A stretch of DNA of 64,000 nt from an uncultured Eubacteriales bacterium (GCA_949292785.1 CASFBK010000004.1:62001-126000), one strand, 5' to 3'. Shown: positions 9,764 through 19,310, counted from the stretch's first letter. Numbers and translations: made by a program. Notes: generated from the sequence alone by a model not told the origin.

Positions 9764-10756
9764 ATGCATATGGCAGATGCTTTAGTTGCGCCGGCAGTGG
9801 CAGGAACCATGTATGTCTGTTCTACGGCGGCAGCGGCTTATTCCATAAAAAAAGTAAGACAGGAGGATGACCCGAAGAAGATTCCGGTCATGGGGGTCAT
9901 GGGAGCATTTGTATTTGCTGCCCAGATGATTAATTTTACCATTCCGGGAACAGGCTCCAGCGGACATTTGTGTGGCGGTATGCTGTTGACAGCAATATTG
10001 GGGCCTTTCGCATCATTTCTTACCATGATAGGAGTTCTCCTCATACAATGTCTTTTGTTTGCTGACGGAGGACTTTTGGCGCTTGGATGCAATGTCTGGA
10101 ATATGGCGTTCTATGGGTGTTTCCTGGGTGCATTTCTTATCTGGCGCCCTGTGATGAAAAAGGGGATGTCCAGAGCAAAAATCATTCTGGCTTCTATCGT
10201 GGGCTGTGTACTGACCCTACAGCTTGGGGCATTCAGCGTCACATTGGAGACATTGGCTTCCGGTATCACAGAACTTCCTTTCACTGCATTTGCAGCAACT
10301 ATGCAGCCCATTCATCTGGCAATCGGCTTGGTAGAAGGATTGATAACAGCAGCAGTACTTCTCTTTGTATATGAGGCAAGACCGGAGCTTTTAGAAGGTT
10401 CGGGAAGCAGTGGAAAGAACCGAATGTCTTTGAAAGGTGTAATCGGAGCTTTATGTGTAGCAGCAATCGTAATCGGCGGAGGACTTTCTCTGTTTGCGTC
10501 ATCTCATCCTGACGGTCTGGAATGGTCCATCGAGAAGATAACAGGGGAAACAGAGTTAGAAGCGGATAGCGGTATTTACGATACGGCAGCAGAGATACAG
10601 GATAAAGCGGCACTTTTACCGGACTACGCGTTTAAGGATTCAGACAGTGCATGGGGGACAACCTTTTCCGGTGTGATCGGCGGAGGAATCGTCATCGTTG
10701 TTTGTGTAGGTGCATGCTATGCATTTAAGTTTTTCCGAAAGAAAAAGGTATTATGA
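9764..10756 (+). CDS. cbiM: ECF nickel/cobalt transporter substrate-binding permease, CbiM/NikM with fused PDGLE tail
   Basis: A 330-residue S component of a group I energy-coupling-factor importer for Ni2+ or Co2+. It begins MHMADALVAP, where the free N-terminal Met and His2 are metal ligands in this family; that fixes the start at the ATG at 9764, which has GAGGAGG eight bases upstream. CbiM membrane helices occupy about 1-210. A C-terminal part follows, with the SHPDGLEWSIEK motif (PDGLE domain, around residue 249) and a final membrane helix. This is the CbiN/NikN-like function fused to CbiM. It overlaps cbiQ by 4 bases. Confidence 0.92.
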   Translation: MHMADALVAPAVAGTMYVCSTAAAAYSIKKVRQEDDPKKIPVMGVMGAFVFAAQMINFTIPGTGSSGHLCGGMLLTAILGPFASFLTMIGVLLIQCLLFADGGLLALGCNVWNMAFYGCFLGAFLIWRPVMKKGMSRAKIILASIVGCVLTLQLGAFSVTLETLASGITELPFTAFAATMQPIHLAIGLVEGLITAAVLLFVYEARPELLEGSGSSGKNRMSLKGVIGALCVAAIVIGGGLSLFASSHPDGLEWSIEKITGETELEADSGIYDTAAEIQDKAALLPDYAFKDSDSAWGTTFSGVIGGGIVIVVCVGACYAFKFFRKKKVL

Positions 10757-11556
10757 GTAAAATAGACAGTGCAATTTATGAAATTCATACGATGGATATG
10801 CTGGCAGAAAGAGACCAGTGGGTGAATCGGATTCATCCACTGGTTAAGTTCATTCTTACACTTTTTTATATTATACTGGTAGTATCCTTTGACAAATATA
10901 ATATTATAGGTCTTGGAGGCATGATGTTGTATTTGATTGTTATGTTTACGATAACAGAATTGTCCTTTCGGGATAGTCTGAAACGTCTGCGGGTAGTGCT
11001 TCCGCTGGTATGCTTTGTAGGAATTTTTAATCCGTTTTTTGATAAGACAGTCGTATTTTCTCTGGGAAGGCTGACGGTTACCACTGGAATAATATCTATG
11101 CTGACTTTGATGATGAAAGGAATATTTAGTGTACTGGCATCTTACCTTCTCATTGCCACAACCGGTATTGAGAAAATCTGTTATGCGATGCGTCTGTTAC
11201 ATATTCCTTCTATTCTGGTGACACAGGTGCTTTTGACCTATCGCTATATTACGGTTTTGCTAAAGGAAGCAAATCGCATGACGCAGGCATATGCCTTACG
11301 GGCACCGCATCAGAAAGGGGTTCATTATAAGGTGTGGGGTTCTCTGGCAGGACAGCTCCTTTTGCGCAGCATGGACCGTGCCGGCGCAGTATACGAAAGT
11401 ATGTGTTTAAGAGGATATAAGGGCGAATTTTATTATAAGGACAGGATAAAGTGCAGAAGAAAAGATTATCTTTATCTGATTGTATGGGGCGTGATATTGA
11501 TGTTTCTTCGTTTGGTTCCGGTGATGGCAGTGGTGGGAAATCTGGTAACACGTTAG
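10753..11556 (+). CDS. cbiQ: ECF transporter transmembrane coupling protein CbiQ
   Basis: A 267-residue integral membrane T component of the nickel/cobalt ECF importer. It links the metal-binding CbiM to the CbiO ATPase. The N-terminal DQWVNRIHPLVKFI and the ATPase-coupling segments around RAPHQKGVHYK and MCLRGYKGEF (two Ala-Arg-Gly-like coupling motifs, here ALRAP and LRGY) are recognisable. Its start overlaps the cbiM stop (ATGA), so translation is coupled. Confidence 0.92.
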   Translation: MSKIDSAIYEIHTMDMLAERDQWVNRIHPLVKFILTLFYIILVVSFDKYNIIGLGGMMLYLIVMFTITELSFRDSLKRLRVVLPLVCFVGIFNPFFDKTVVFSLGRLTVTTGIISMLTLMMKGIFSVLASYLLIATTGIEKICYAMRLLHIPSILVTQVLLTYRYITVLLKEANRMTQAYALRAPHQKGVHYKVWGSLAGQLLLRSMDRAGAVYESMCLRGYKGEFYYKDRIKCRRKDYLYLIVWGVILMFLRLVPVMAVVGNLVTR

Positions 11557-11632
11557 CTGAGTGACAGAGGGAGAAATCAACTGGCAAGCATAGGAAAAAG
11601 TACGCTTTCGCATATAGGAGGGTTTTTTATAT

Positions 11633-12364
11633 ATGAATCATATCAAAATTGAATTGAATCATGTTTCCTTTGGATATGAAAAGGAAAAAAATATATTAAA
11701 TAATATCTCGTTTACTGCTGCAGAGCAGGAATCTATCGGTCTCATTGGTGCCAATGGTGCGGGAAAGTCCACGCTTTTGAAAATGCTGGTGGGCTTGAAC
11801 TTAGGATATGAAGGAAATATTTATGTGGAAGAGCTGAGCGTACAAAAAGAGACATTAGCAAAGGTGCGTGAGAAAATCGGCTATGTTTTTCAGGACTCGG
11901 ATAGTCAGCTCTTTATGTCTACCGCTTATGAAGATATTGCTTTTGCGCCGCGCAATTACGGTTTAACAGAAGAGGAAGTAAATAAAAGGGTAGCATATGC
12001 CTTATCACAGGTGCATATTGATTATTTAAAGGACCGTCAAATCTACAAAATGTCTGGCGGCGAAAAAAAGCTGGTGTCTATTGCGACCATTCTTTCCATG
12101 ATGCCGGATATCATACTGATGGACGAGCCATCCATCGCATTAGACCCGAAAAACCGCCGGAATCTCATACGGATTCTGAATGAATTTTCGCATTTAAAAA
12201 TAATTGCAAGCCACGATTTAGATATGATACTGGACACCTGCGAGAGAACAATATTGTTGTCTGATGGAAAAATTGTGGCAGACGGAAAAACAGAAGAAAT
12301 CTTATCGAATCAAAAGCTGTTAGAAGAAAATGGACTGGAGCTTCCTTTGTGTATGCAGAGATAA
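11633..12364 (+). CDS. cbiO: ECF transporter ATP-binding protein CbiO
   Basis: A 243-residue ABC ATPase energising nickel/cobalt uptake. Walker A is GANGAGKST, the Q-loop lies in VFQDSDSQLF (the SDxQLF form is typical of ECF ATPases), the signature is MSGGEKK, Walker B is IILMDEPSIALD, and the switch His is in ASHDLD. It is 76 bases after cbiQ, with AGGAGGG before the ATG. Its last 38 bases are duplicated in tandem just past the stop codon. Confidence 0.94.
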   Translation: MNHIKIELNHVSFGYEKEKNILNNISFTAAEQESIGLIGANGAGKSTLLKMLVGLNLGYEGNIYVEELSVQKETLAKVREKIGYVFQDSDSQLFMSTAYEDIAFAPRNYGLTEEEVNKRVAYALSQVHIDYLKDRQIYKMSGGEKKLVSIATILSMMPDIILMDEPSIALDPKNRRNLIRILNEFSHLKIIASHDLDMILDTCERTILLSDGKIVADGKTEEILSNQKLLEENGLELPLCMQR

Positions 12365-12400
12365 AATGGACCGGAGCTTCCTTTGTGTATGCAGAAGTAA
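12327..12400 (+). repeat. Tandem duplication of the 3' end of cbiO
   Basis: The 38 bases ending with the cbiO stop (12327-12364) are repeated with period 36 at 12363-12400, with only three differences near the ends (GGACTGG to GGACCGG, and GAGATAA to GAAGTAA). The second copy lies outside the gene and is the last recognisable cbiO sequence before the toxin island. Confidence 0.85.
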
Positions 12401-12504
12401 ATGATAATATATTCTACAGCATGAAACCGAAAGTAAACTGTTGTGTCATAAGTCAAGGATAATTCTAAAGTTTTCACCAAAACGCAAGTTCAAATTGTTC
12501 CAGG

Positions 12505-12523
12505 TATGCTATAGTCATTCCAA
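12505..12523 (+). promoter_or_regulatory. RHS toxin gene promoter element shared with the T7SS operon
   Basis: TATGCTATAGTCATTCCAA occurs here, 65 bases before the RHS start codon, and again letter for letter at 27893-27911 upstream of the secretion operon. TGCTATAGT resembles an extended -10; no good -35 box is seen at the usual distance in either place, so an activator is plausible. The bases downstream of the -10 (CATTCCAA) are also shared. Confidence 0.65.
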
Positions 12524-12587
12524 AGACCCAAAATTCCAGGGGAAGGATCCCAAAAATTGGTGCAAAAGATAAGAGGAGTGATACAGC

Positions 12588-15500
12588 ATGGGAATCGGAA
12601 AGAACCGTGTGTTTGACGCAGAACAGATACAGGTACTAATTAATAAGACACAGAACTTAATGGATGCTGCAGATGGTGTAATCAATGAAATCTATCAGGA
12701 ACTGGTACGTCTGTCGAATACGCTTGAAAAGCTTCCGGCAGATGTACGGGATGCCGGTCTAAAGCAGCAGGTGGATGCCTTGAAAGGCAGTATTCGTACG
12801 GATGAGTTTCAGAATTACCGTACCAAAATGACAAAAAGCCTGAACCGTTTAAAAGAAGAAATCCCAAAGGAAGACAAAAAGCTGGGGGCAAAGCTGGAGG
12901 TGACGGCTGCCACCGTTACGAACATGACCAACCGTTTAAAGAATCTCAAGGAGCTGATACCGGAAGGAGCTGATAGCGGAAGTTATGAAGACTTCGAGAA
13001 AGCATTCCGGGAGTGTACCCGTGGGTGGGATGCGATAAGCGGCATCCTGAATACCCTTATGGAAGGAATCCTGTCTTCCCTAAAGGGCGGAAGCAATGAG
13101 TCCGTGTGCCTCAGTGATGACCCGGTGAACTTAAGCACCGGAAACTTCATTTACGAAAAAACGGACCTAAAGCTTGCCGGAATGCCGGAGCTTGCCATGA
13201 CCCGGTTCTACAACGAACTGGACGACCAGGAAGGGAGCATGGGAAGAGGCTGGTACCATCCCTATGAGGTAAGACTGCTCATACAGGAAGACAACTATAC
13301 GGTGCTCTTAGAAGATGGAAAGGAAGAATACTTCCAGAAAAAGAAGGATGGCAGCTTCTTCGGGGAGACTACTACCAGCCGGCTTATGGCAGAAGAGCGG
13401 GAAGAAGGGAAGGAAGGAGCCTGCTGCTATCGTACCAGACAAGGGGAAAGCTATCATTTTAATAAAGAGGGACAGTGCACCGCATGGGAGGACCGCATGG
13501 GGAACTGCCTGTGCTTTACTTATGAGGAAGACCGTCTCGTACAGGTGCTCCGGGAGAACGACGGGGCTTCTTTTGCGTTCGCTTATGATGAAGCAGGACA
13601 TCTTATCCGGGTGTCGGACCAGACCGGGCGCAGCGCTTCCTATGGCTACGATGAAAACGGGCGTCTGTGCAGTGCCGAAAATCCGGAAGGAGCCCGGTAT
13701 CGTTATACCTATGATGAGAACGGCAGGATAAAGTCCGTTACGAACCCTGTGGGGACCACTACAGTGGAAAACCATTACGACAGCCAGGGCAGGACCGTGT
13801 TACAGAAGTTTCCGGACGGTGGAAGCATGTCCTATGAATACAAAGACGAGGAAAAACAGGTCATCCTGACCGAACGTAACGGAAGCCGCATCACCTACTG
13901 CCATGACGAACGGTATCGTAATGTACGCACCATCTATGAGGACGGGGAGGAGCAGTTCGCCTATAACCGGAAAGGACAGCGCATCCGTTACCGTGACTGT
14001 AACGGGAACACCACAAGATATGCCTATGACAGCCGGGGGAATCTCACCCAGGTCATAGATGCCCTGGGGGGAAAGAGTAATGCCACCTATGATGAGAACA
14101 ACCAGCTGCTGAAGCTTACGGTCAACGGCGTGGAGCAGCTGAAAAATACCTATGACAGCCAGGGAAATCTTATAGAGAGCCGGGATGCGCTGGGAAGGAC
14201 TACGGTCTTTACTTATGGGGAAAAAGGAAGACCGGCAGGCATTACCAGGCCGGATGGAGGAAGCGTCCGCCTTACCTATGATGAAAAGGGAAATATCACA
14301 GGGATTACCGACCCATATGGAAACTGGAGCAGATATGAATATGATGCGTACAACCGTGTCATTCACGCCACAGACCCCAGAGGAGGAAGGAGCTCTTATG
14401 ATTATGACGGCATGAACCGTGTCACTGCCTTTATCAATCCGCTGGGACAGAAAACAGAATACCGTTATCATGCAGGCGGAAAACAGACCGAAGTGCACCG
14501 TGCCGACGGAGGAGTAATAAAGACCGAATACAACAGCCTGAACCGTCCCAGGGCCATCTTCAATGCAGACGGCAACCGGGCAGAATTCACCTATGACAGC
14601 ATGTGGAACCTTTCCGGGGTCCGGCTGCCGAACGGGGCAGAGGAACAGTATGTCTATAACAGCAGGAACCGCCTTGCCAGCGTGACCGATGCCCTTGGGA
14701 ACTGTACGGAATACGGATATGATGCCAATGGGAACCGTGTCCTTATCAGAAGCCCCAAAGGGGAAGAAACGCGGTATACTTATAATGGCAGAAACCAGGT
14801 GACTGCCGTTACTGACAGTGAGGGAAATACCACCGCCTATGAGTATGATGAAGGAGGGCTTCTTATTAAGGTGACCGATGCTCTTGGAAACGAGAGAAGG
14901 ATGACCTATGATGAGGCAGGTCAGAAAGTAAGTGAGACCGATGCTCTTGGAAATATCACCTGCTATACCTACACGCCTCTTGGAAAGATAGCATCTATCA
15001 CCGATGCAGGGAACCGCACCATCCGGTATGAATATGAGCCGGGCGGAAGACTTGCCGCCATCTGTCACACAGACGGAAGAAAAGAACACTTTACCTATGA
15101 TGAGAACGGAAATATAAAGACCCATACCTATGCCTCAGGATATATCCGTTCCTATGAGTATGATGCATTGGACCGTATTGTGCGGATGGCAGGAAGCAGC
15201 GGAGAGGAAAAGCGCTATACCTATGATGTGCTTGGAAATGTTTCCTCTATTACCGACGCCCTTGGAAACGTGACCTCTTACGAATACTCCATGACAGGGC
15301 TTTTGACAAAAGTGACGGACGCCCTTGGAAATGAGACGACGTATGAGTATGATGTGCTGGGGAACCTGATAAAAATCTGCCAGCATGGAGAGGAAGACCA
15401 TGGGGAAGAACATGTGACACGGTATGAGAGGAATCTCAAAGGACAGGTGGAACAAGTCATTGACGCACTGGGACAGGTAGAATCCTATACTTATGATGCC

Positions 15501-17630
15501 AACGGACAGCTGGCAGAAAAAAAGGATAAAGAGGGCTTTGTCACAAGCTATGGTTATACTGCTCTTGGAGAGGTGGAACATATCCGGTATGCAGACGGAA
15601 GAGAAGCAGAGCTTTCCTATAATCCGTTGCGTCAGCTTACCGAGGTAAAGGACTGGCTGGGCGTAACAAAAATCGAAAACGATGCGTTGGGAAGAACCAC
15701 GAAGGTCATCCACCCGGATGGAAAAGAAGTTTCTTATACCTACGGGGAAGCGGGAGAGCGGACAAGCCTGACCTATCCGGATGGAAGATGCGTGCATTAT
15801 GGTTATGATGAGAACTTAAGACTGTCAGAGCTGGAAGAGGGAGACACGGTCATTACCTATGGATATGACGAAAATGGAAAACTGAGGGAGAAGAACTTCC
15901 CCAATGGAATGCAGACGTCTTACCATTATGATGAGGCCGGAAGAATCCGGGAACTCATCCATGAAGACAGGGAAGGGATTCTGGACCATTACCGTTATAC
16001 CTATGACCTTCTAGGCAATAAGACCGGAATTGAAAAACACAGAAGAGGGCTTTTAGAAGAGAGCGGAAGCTGGACGTATGCGTATGACGCCTTAGGAAGA
16101 CTTTCCGAGGTGAGAAAAGACGGAGAACTGCATACGGCCTATGGTTATGATGCCTTTGGAAACCGTGTTCATGAGAGTGGAAGAAAGGGAGAACGCCTTT
16201 ACCGTTACAATGCCCTGAACCAGCTCATTTCCAGAAAGGATATGTTAGAGGAAGAAGGAAAAGAGACAGAATATAGCTATGACCCAAGAGGGAACCTGAC
16301 CGGGATACTGGAAAACGGAATACAGAAGCAGCAGTATATCTATGGTGCATTGAACCGTTTAGAAGAAGCATTGAATCGGAACGGACAAAGAGCACGGTAT
16401 GATTACAACGGACTAGGATTCCGGGTAGGAAAAGAAGTGCAAAACAGCAGCCAGGAACCATTGAAAAAAATACAATATACCTTAGACTTGACCCGAAGCT
16501 ACCATAACCTGTTAGAGCGGGAAGAAGAAAACCGGATGCAGACCTGGCTGTGGGATGGAAACGCAGCAGGAATGGTGGAAGAAAAGAAAAATACTGGAGG
16601 CGTAACAGAAGACGGAATTCAGATGGATTACCGGTTTTACCTTCAGGATGAACTGGGAAGCCCTATCCGTTTAGAAAACGCAGAGGGAAATCTGACAGAA
16701 ACTTATGGTTACGGAGTGTTCGGAGAAGACCTATACCGGAATCAGGGAAAGGTACAGCCGTTCGGATATACGGGCTATCAGATGGATGAAGTAGCAGGAA
16801 CCTACTTTGCACAGGCGAGGGAGTATCTGCCGGAAGAGGGGCGGTTTGCGGCGAAGGATAGCGATGTATTTCTTAAATTTGCAAAACCTGAAACGTTAAA
16901 TCAATATTTTTATTGTAAAGGAAATCCACTTGTATATGTAGATTTAACAGGATATGATAGTTATATATTTTATACAACAGCAGAAAAATCAGATTTTTCA
17001 AATCAAGCAGAATGGAAAAAAGAAGAGTTGATAAAGGAAGGACTAGCAGAAGAGGAAATACATATGATTGAAGTGAAGAATATTAGTGATTTTGAAGATG
17101 GGTGGAATGCTATGGGGGACAATGGAAAAGTAAGTATTGATAATGTATATATTTATACCCATGGAACAGAAAAAGCTTGGATTTTTAAAAGTGGTTCATC
17201 CACAAATGGGATGTCCGTTGATGGAAAAAATAAAGCAGGTGAAGATATATTGGGGAATATTAGTGAACTAGAAATAAAGTATGTGAATAATAGGGTGGAA
17301 TTATATTCCTGCAATGCTGGAAATTATTTAGTATACCTAAATGAAAACGAAAATGTTGCCAGTGTATTATCCACAAGAATAGAAAATGCTGCAGTGTATG
17401 GATACGATGGAAATGTTGCCTTTGGAAAAGGTGCATGGAAGTTCTGGTCTCATTCTTATGAGGATCGGCTGTCACATAGCCAAAAGCATTATTATGAGGT
17501 GGCGGCAAGGTATGGAGTATTATACAGCGAACCAATGGGAAAATTGGCATATTATAATGGAGAGTATAAAAGATATGGTTGGTATCCAAACACGAAAATT
17601 GAGTATAGGAGATGTGAAAATGGTGACTAG
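12588..17630 (+). CDS. RHS/YD-repeat polymorphic toxin with WXG-like helical N-terminus and caspase-like C-terminal tip
   Basis: A 1680-residue protein with no signal peptide. Residues 1-165 are helical and coiled-coil rich with a GWDAISG segment, resembling WXG/LXG targeting domains of T7SS substrates. A DUF6531-type start of the RHS shell follows (CLSDDPVNLSTGNFIYE, about 170). Dozens of YD repeats fill about 280-1280. The RHS core ends in DELGSPIRLENAEG through AREYLPEEGRF (about 1345-1420). The DNA then switches from GC-rich to AT-rich at about 16855, and the last 260 residues are a separate tip. The tip has YIYTHG (H1525) and LYSCNAG (C1575), a His/Cys pair spaced as in caspase-like clan CD peptidases. 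The cargo activity is inference. GAGGAG precedes the start. Confidence 0.88.
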   Translation: MGIGKNRVFDAEQIQVLINKTQNLMDAADGVINEIYQELVRLSNTLEKLPADVRDAGLKQQVDALKGSIRTDEFQNYRTKMTKSLNRLKEEIPKEDKKLGAKLEVTAATVTNMTNRLKNLKELIPEGADSGSYEDFEKAFRECTRGWDAISGILNTLMEGILSSLKGGSNESVCLSDDPVNLSTGNFIYEKTDLKLAGMPELAMTRFYNELDDQEGSMGRGWYHPYEVRLLIQEDNYTVLLEDGKEEYFQKKKDGSFFGETTTSRLMAEEREEGKEGACCYRTRQGESYHFNKEGQCTAWEDRMGNCLCFTYEEDRLVQVLRENDGASFAFAYDEAGHLIRVSDQTGRSASYGYDENGRLCSAENPEGARYRYTYDENGRIKSVTNPVGTTTVENHYDSQGRTVLQKFPDGGSMSYEYKDEEKQVILTERNGSRITYCHDERYRNVRTIYEDGEEQFAYNRKGQRIRYRDCNGNTTRYAYDSRGNLTQVIDALGGKSNATYDENNQLLKLTVNGVEQLKNTYDSQGNLIESRDALGRTTVFTYGEKGRPAGITRPDGGSVRLTYDEKGNITGITDPYGNWSRYEYDAYNRVIHATDPRGGRSSYDYDGMNRVTAFINPLGQKTEYRYHAGGKQTEVHRADGGVIKTEYNSLNRPRAIFNADGNRAEFTYDSMWNLSGVRLPNGAEEQYVYNSRNRLASVTDALGNCTEYGYDANGNRVLIRSPKGEETRYTYNGRNQVTAVTDSEGNTTAYEYDEGGLLIKVTDALGNERRMTYDEAGQKVSETDALGNITCYTYTPLGKIASITDAGNRTIRYEYEPGGRLAAICHTDGRKEHFTYDENGNIKTHTYASGYIRSYEYDALDRIVRMAGSSGEEKRYTYDVLGNVSSITDALGNVTSYEYSMTGLLTKVTDALGNETTYEYDVLGNLIKICQHGEEDHGEEHVTRYERNLKGQVEQVIDALGQVESYTYDANGQLAEKKDKEGFVTSYGYTALGEVEHIRYADGREAELSYNPLRQLTEVKDWLGVTKIENDALGRTTKVIHPDGKEVSYTYGEAGERTSLTYPDGRCVHYGYDENLRLSELEEGDTVITYGYDENGKLREKNFPNGMQTSYHYDEAGRIRELIHEDREGILDHYRYTYDLLGNKTGIEKHRRGLLEESGSWTYAYDALGRLSEVRKDGELHTAYGYDAFGNRVHESGRKGERLYRYNALNQLISRKDMLEEEGKETEYSYDPRGNLTGILENGIQKQQYIYGALNRLEEALNRNGQRARYDYNGLGFRVGKEVQNSSQEPLKKIQYTLDLTRSYHNLLEREEENRMQTWLWDGNAAGMVEEKKNTGGVTEDGIQMDYRFYLQDELGSPIRLENAEGNLTETYGYGVFGEDLYRNQGKVQPFGYTGYQMDEVAGTYFAQAREYLPEEGRFAAKDSDVFLKFAKPETLNQYFYCKGNPLVYVDLTGYDSYIFYTTAEKSDFSNQAEWKKEELIKEGLAEEEIHMIEVKNISDFEDGWNAMGDNGKVSIDNVYIYTHGTEKAWIFKSGSSTNGMSVDGKNKAGEDILGNISELEIKYVNNRVELYSCNAGNYLVYLNENENVASVLSTRIENAAVYGYDGNVAFGKGAWKFWSHSYEDRLSHSQKHYYEVAARYGVLYSEPMGKLAYYNGEYKRYGWYPNTKIEYRRCENGD
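16640..16855 (+). repeat. RHS 3' core repeat, copy 1 (in the intact gene)
   Basis: This segment encodes DELGSPIRLENAEG to REYLPEEGRF and recurs at 18238-18450, 24055-24245 and 26703-26912. The repeats stop at or near the same codon, where the C-terminal tip sequence begins, so they mark the recombination boundary for tip exchange. Confidence 0.85.
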
Positions 17631-18120
17631 TAAGAGGAAGAGAGACATGAAAATAGTGATATTATTGGTATGTGCTGTTATAATAGCTGGAGTTTTAATT
17701 TGTAAAAAAATACCGTATAAGTGCGATTATATAAAAAAAATAGGAATTTCTTTGGGAACAACTTATGATGAGATATTAGAGAAATTTGGAAAGCCAGATA
17801 AGATTGAAAAAAATGATCAGGGAATGTGGTCTTGTATTCTTGATTATGGAGATAAAAGGTTTTATTTTACAAGGCTAAAAAATGGGACACAAGGACCAAT
17901 TGATAGAATAGACATTTTAAGTGATTCCATACAATTCGGATGGTGTAAAGTGCGGGTGGGGATGTCGCGGAACACAATCGAAAAAATATATAGTAATAAT
18001 GAAAAAATAACCGAAATAGGTGAAGATACCTTTGGTGTAATAGATGGATCATGGTGGATATATTTTAAGTTTAATAAAGATGAAATTTTGAAGGAAATTA
18101 ATTTTTGTTTTGGACCATAA
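17620..18120 (+). CDS. Putative membrane-anchored immunity protein for the RHS tip
   Basis: A 166-residue protein starting at the ATG at 17620, which overlaps the RHS stop by 11 bases and has AGGAG eight bases upstream. An N-terminal anchor (about 10-28, IVILLVCAVIIAGVLI) is preceded by basic residues, so the rest should face outward. The exported part has two similar segments, ISLGTTYDEILEKFGKPDKIE and VGMSRNTIEKIYSNNEKI, resembling the repeated SmpA/OmlA or BLIP-like fold motif. Position and overlap with the toxin support an immunity role. An external location would mean neutralising toxin arriving outside the membrane. Function is inferred from context. Confidence 0.65.
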   Translation: MVTSKRKRDMKIVILLVCAVIIAGVLICKKIPYKCDYIKKIGISLGTTYDEILEKFGKPDKIEKNDQGMWSCILDYGDKRFYFTRLKNGTQGPIDRIDILSDSIQFGWCKVRVGMSRNTIEKIYSNNEKITEIGEDTFGVIDGSWWIYFKFNKDEILKEINFCFGP

Positions 18121-18159
18121 TACTTCTTGGTTATTAATGAAATCTATTCAAAAATGAAA

Positions 18160-18736
18160 GACGGAGAAAAAACTGGTTGCGGAATGGAAACGTAGAGGGA
18201 ATGGAAGAAGAAGGAAACGGATATTAATACTACCTTCAGGATGAACTGGGAAGTTCCATCCGTTTAGCAGACGCAGAAAGGAATCTGGCAGAAACTTATG
18301 GCTACGTAGTGCTTGGAGAAGATCTGTATCGGAATCAGGGAAAAGTACAGTCCTTTGGATATATGGTCTATCAGATGGATGAAGTAGCAGGAACCTACTT
18401 TGCACAGGCGAGGGAGTATTTGCCGGAAGAGGGACGGTTTACTGGAGAGGATCGGATAAAAAGAGTAGTTAGTGAGCCGGTTACCTTAAACTCATATACA
18501 TATTGTAGAAATAATGCTCTTAAATATATAGAATTAAATGGAAGGTGGTATATTTTAGTACAAGAATATGATGATAAAAACAGTTTTAGCGATATAGTAT
18601 ACGAAGATTCTAAAATACAAGCATATATGGAGAATGGTGTGAGCCCTTGTACCATTTGACTCTTTATTTTAAGTATAACGACAGAATATATGATGTGGTA
18701 GGAGTAATAACTACATGGGATAGACGCTCCGGGTAG
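18160..18736 (+). pseudogene. Decayed RHS core plus displaced toxin tip (cassette 2)
   Basis: From 18160 the sequence matches the RHS gene from its TWLWDGNA region onwards, with in-frame stops at the start, then an open stretch with VFGEDLYRN-like core (18309-18440). The core passes into a new tip, RWYILVQEYDDKNSFSDIVY. A frameshift near 18650 breaks it, and the apparent last codons end at 18736 (TTWDRRSG then stop). No start or ribosome site belongs to it. It is a former C-terminus of the RHS gene. The tip family is not recognised. Confidence 0.75.
18238..18450 (+). repeat. RHS 3' core repeat, copy 2
   Basis: A diverged copy of 16640-16855 with several substitutions (for example FGYMVYQMDE instead of FGYTGYQMDE), within the cassette 2 remnant. 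Confidence 0.8.
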
Positions 18737-19001
18737 ACTTGTAAAAGTGTATGTATATAGAACAAATGGGATAAAAAATTATTTGCAGAAATGAATGTGG
18801 AGACGATATTATCAACAGCGTATAATGCATTTTCTGAAGGTATTTTATCACAATGTATTTTGTTATAATAAATGATAAGAAAACAAATTCTTTTAATAAA
18901 AATTTGGTTCATAGAAAAATAAAAGAGGGATATAAAGTGGTTTTGTTGAGACCAGTAGGAAAAAAGAAATAATTATTTGTTTAAAAAAAAGAATTTGAGA
19001 G
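18737..19001 (+). other. AT-rich non-coding stretch, probably eroded toxin or immunity DNA
   Basis: I see no gene, hairpin or promoter that I can support here. Composition matches the decayed tips around it, so it is probably old coding DNA. Confidence 0.4.
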
Positions 19002-19289
19002 TTGTCTAAGAATACGAAAAAAATAGGGAAAAAAGTAGATAGAATATTAGAAGAAAATACAAAGCGGAAAATAGAATTATGTGCACAATGCCTTGGAAAG
19101 ATGTCCCCCAATTTTATACTTACAATGCTCCAAACTGAACTGCTGGTTTTAGAGGGAGTTCTATTTTGGGATAATATTTTAAGCTTTAGGGCTAAAACAG
19201 CAGATAATGGAGTAGCAGTGGCAATTGTAGTCTGGATATTTACATTATATCAAAGAAGCATTTCAATCAAGTATAGAAAAAAGCTGTGA
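19002..19289 (+). pseudogene. C-terminal remnant of another toxin tip
   Basis: An open frame from a TTG with no ribosome site. Its last 50 codons (about 19139-19289, VLEGVLFWDNILSFRAKTAD) are homologous at DNA and protein level to the remnant ending at 22463, including the final CTGTGAATATAA-like end before the next gene. Hydrophobic residues followed by a short basic tail suggest the end of a toxin or pre-toxin segment. The intact putative immunity gene 19311-20486 starts 21 bases after it, as expected for a toxin-immunity pair whose toxin has decayed. Confidence 0.5.
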
Positions 19290-19310
19290 ATATAATTTAG
19301 GAGAAATATA

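Noticed and set aside
12327-12400. Attachment sites of an integrative element
   Set aside because: The two repeat copies are adjacent rather than flanking an element, and no integrase gene is present in the window.
13800-15125. Long open frames on the minus strand opposite the RHS gene (for example 13800-15125)
   Set aside because: They are shadows of a GC-rich repetitive gene: no ribosome sites, no domain pattern, and they overlap a clearly coding plus strand.
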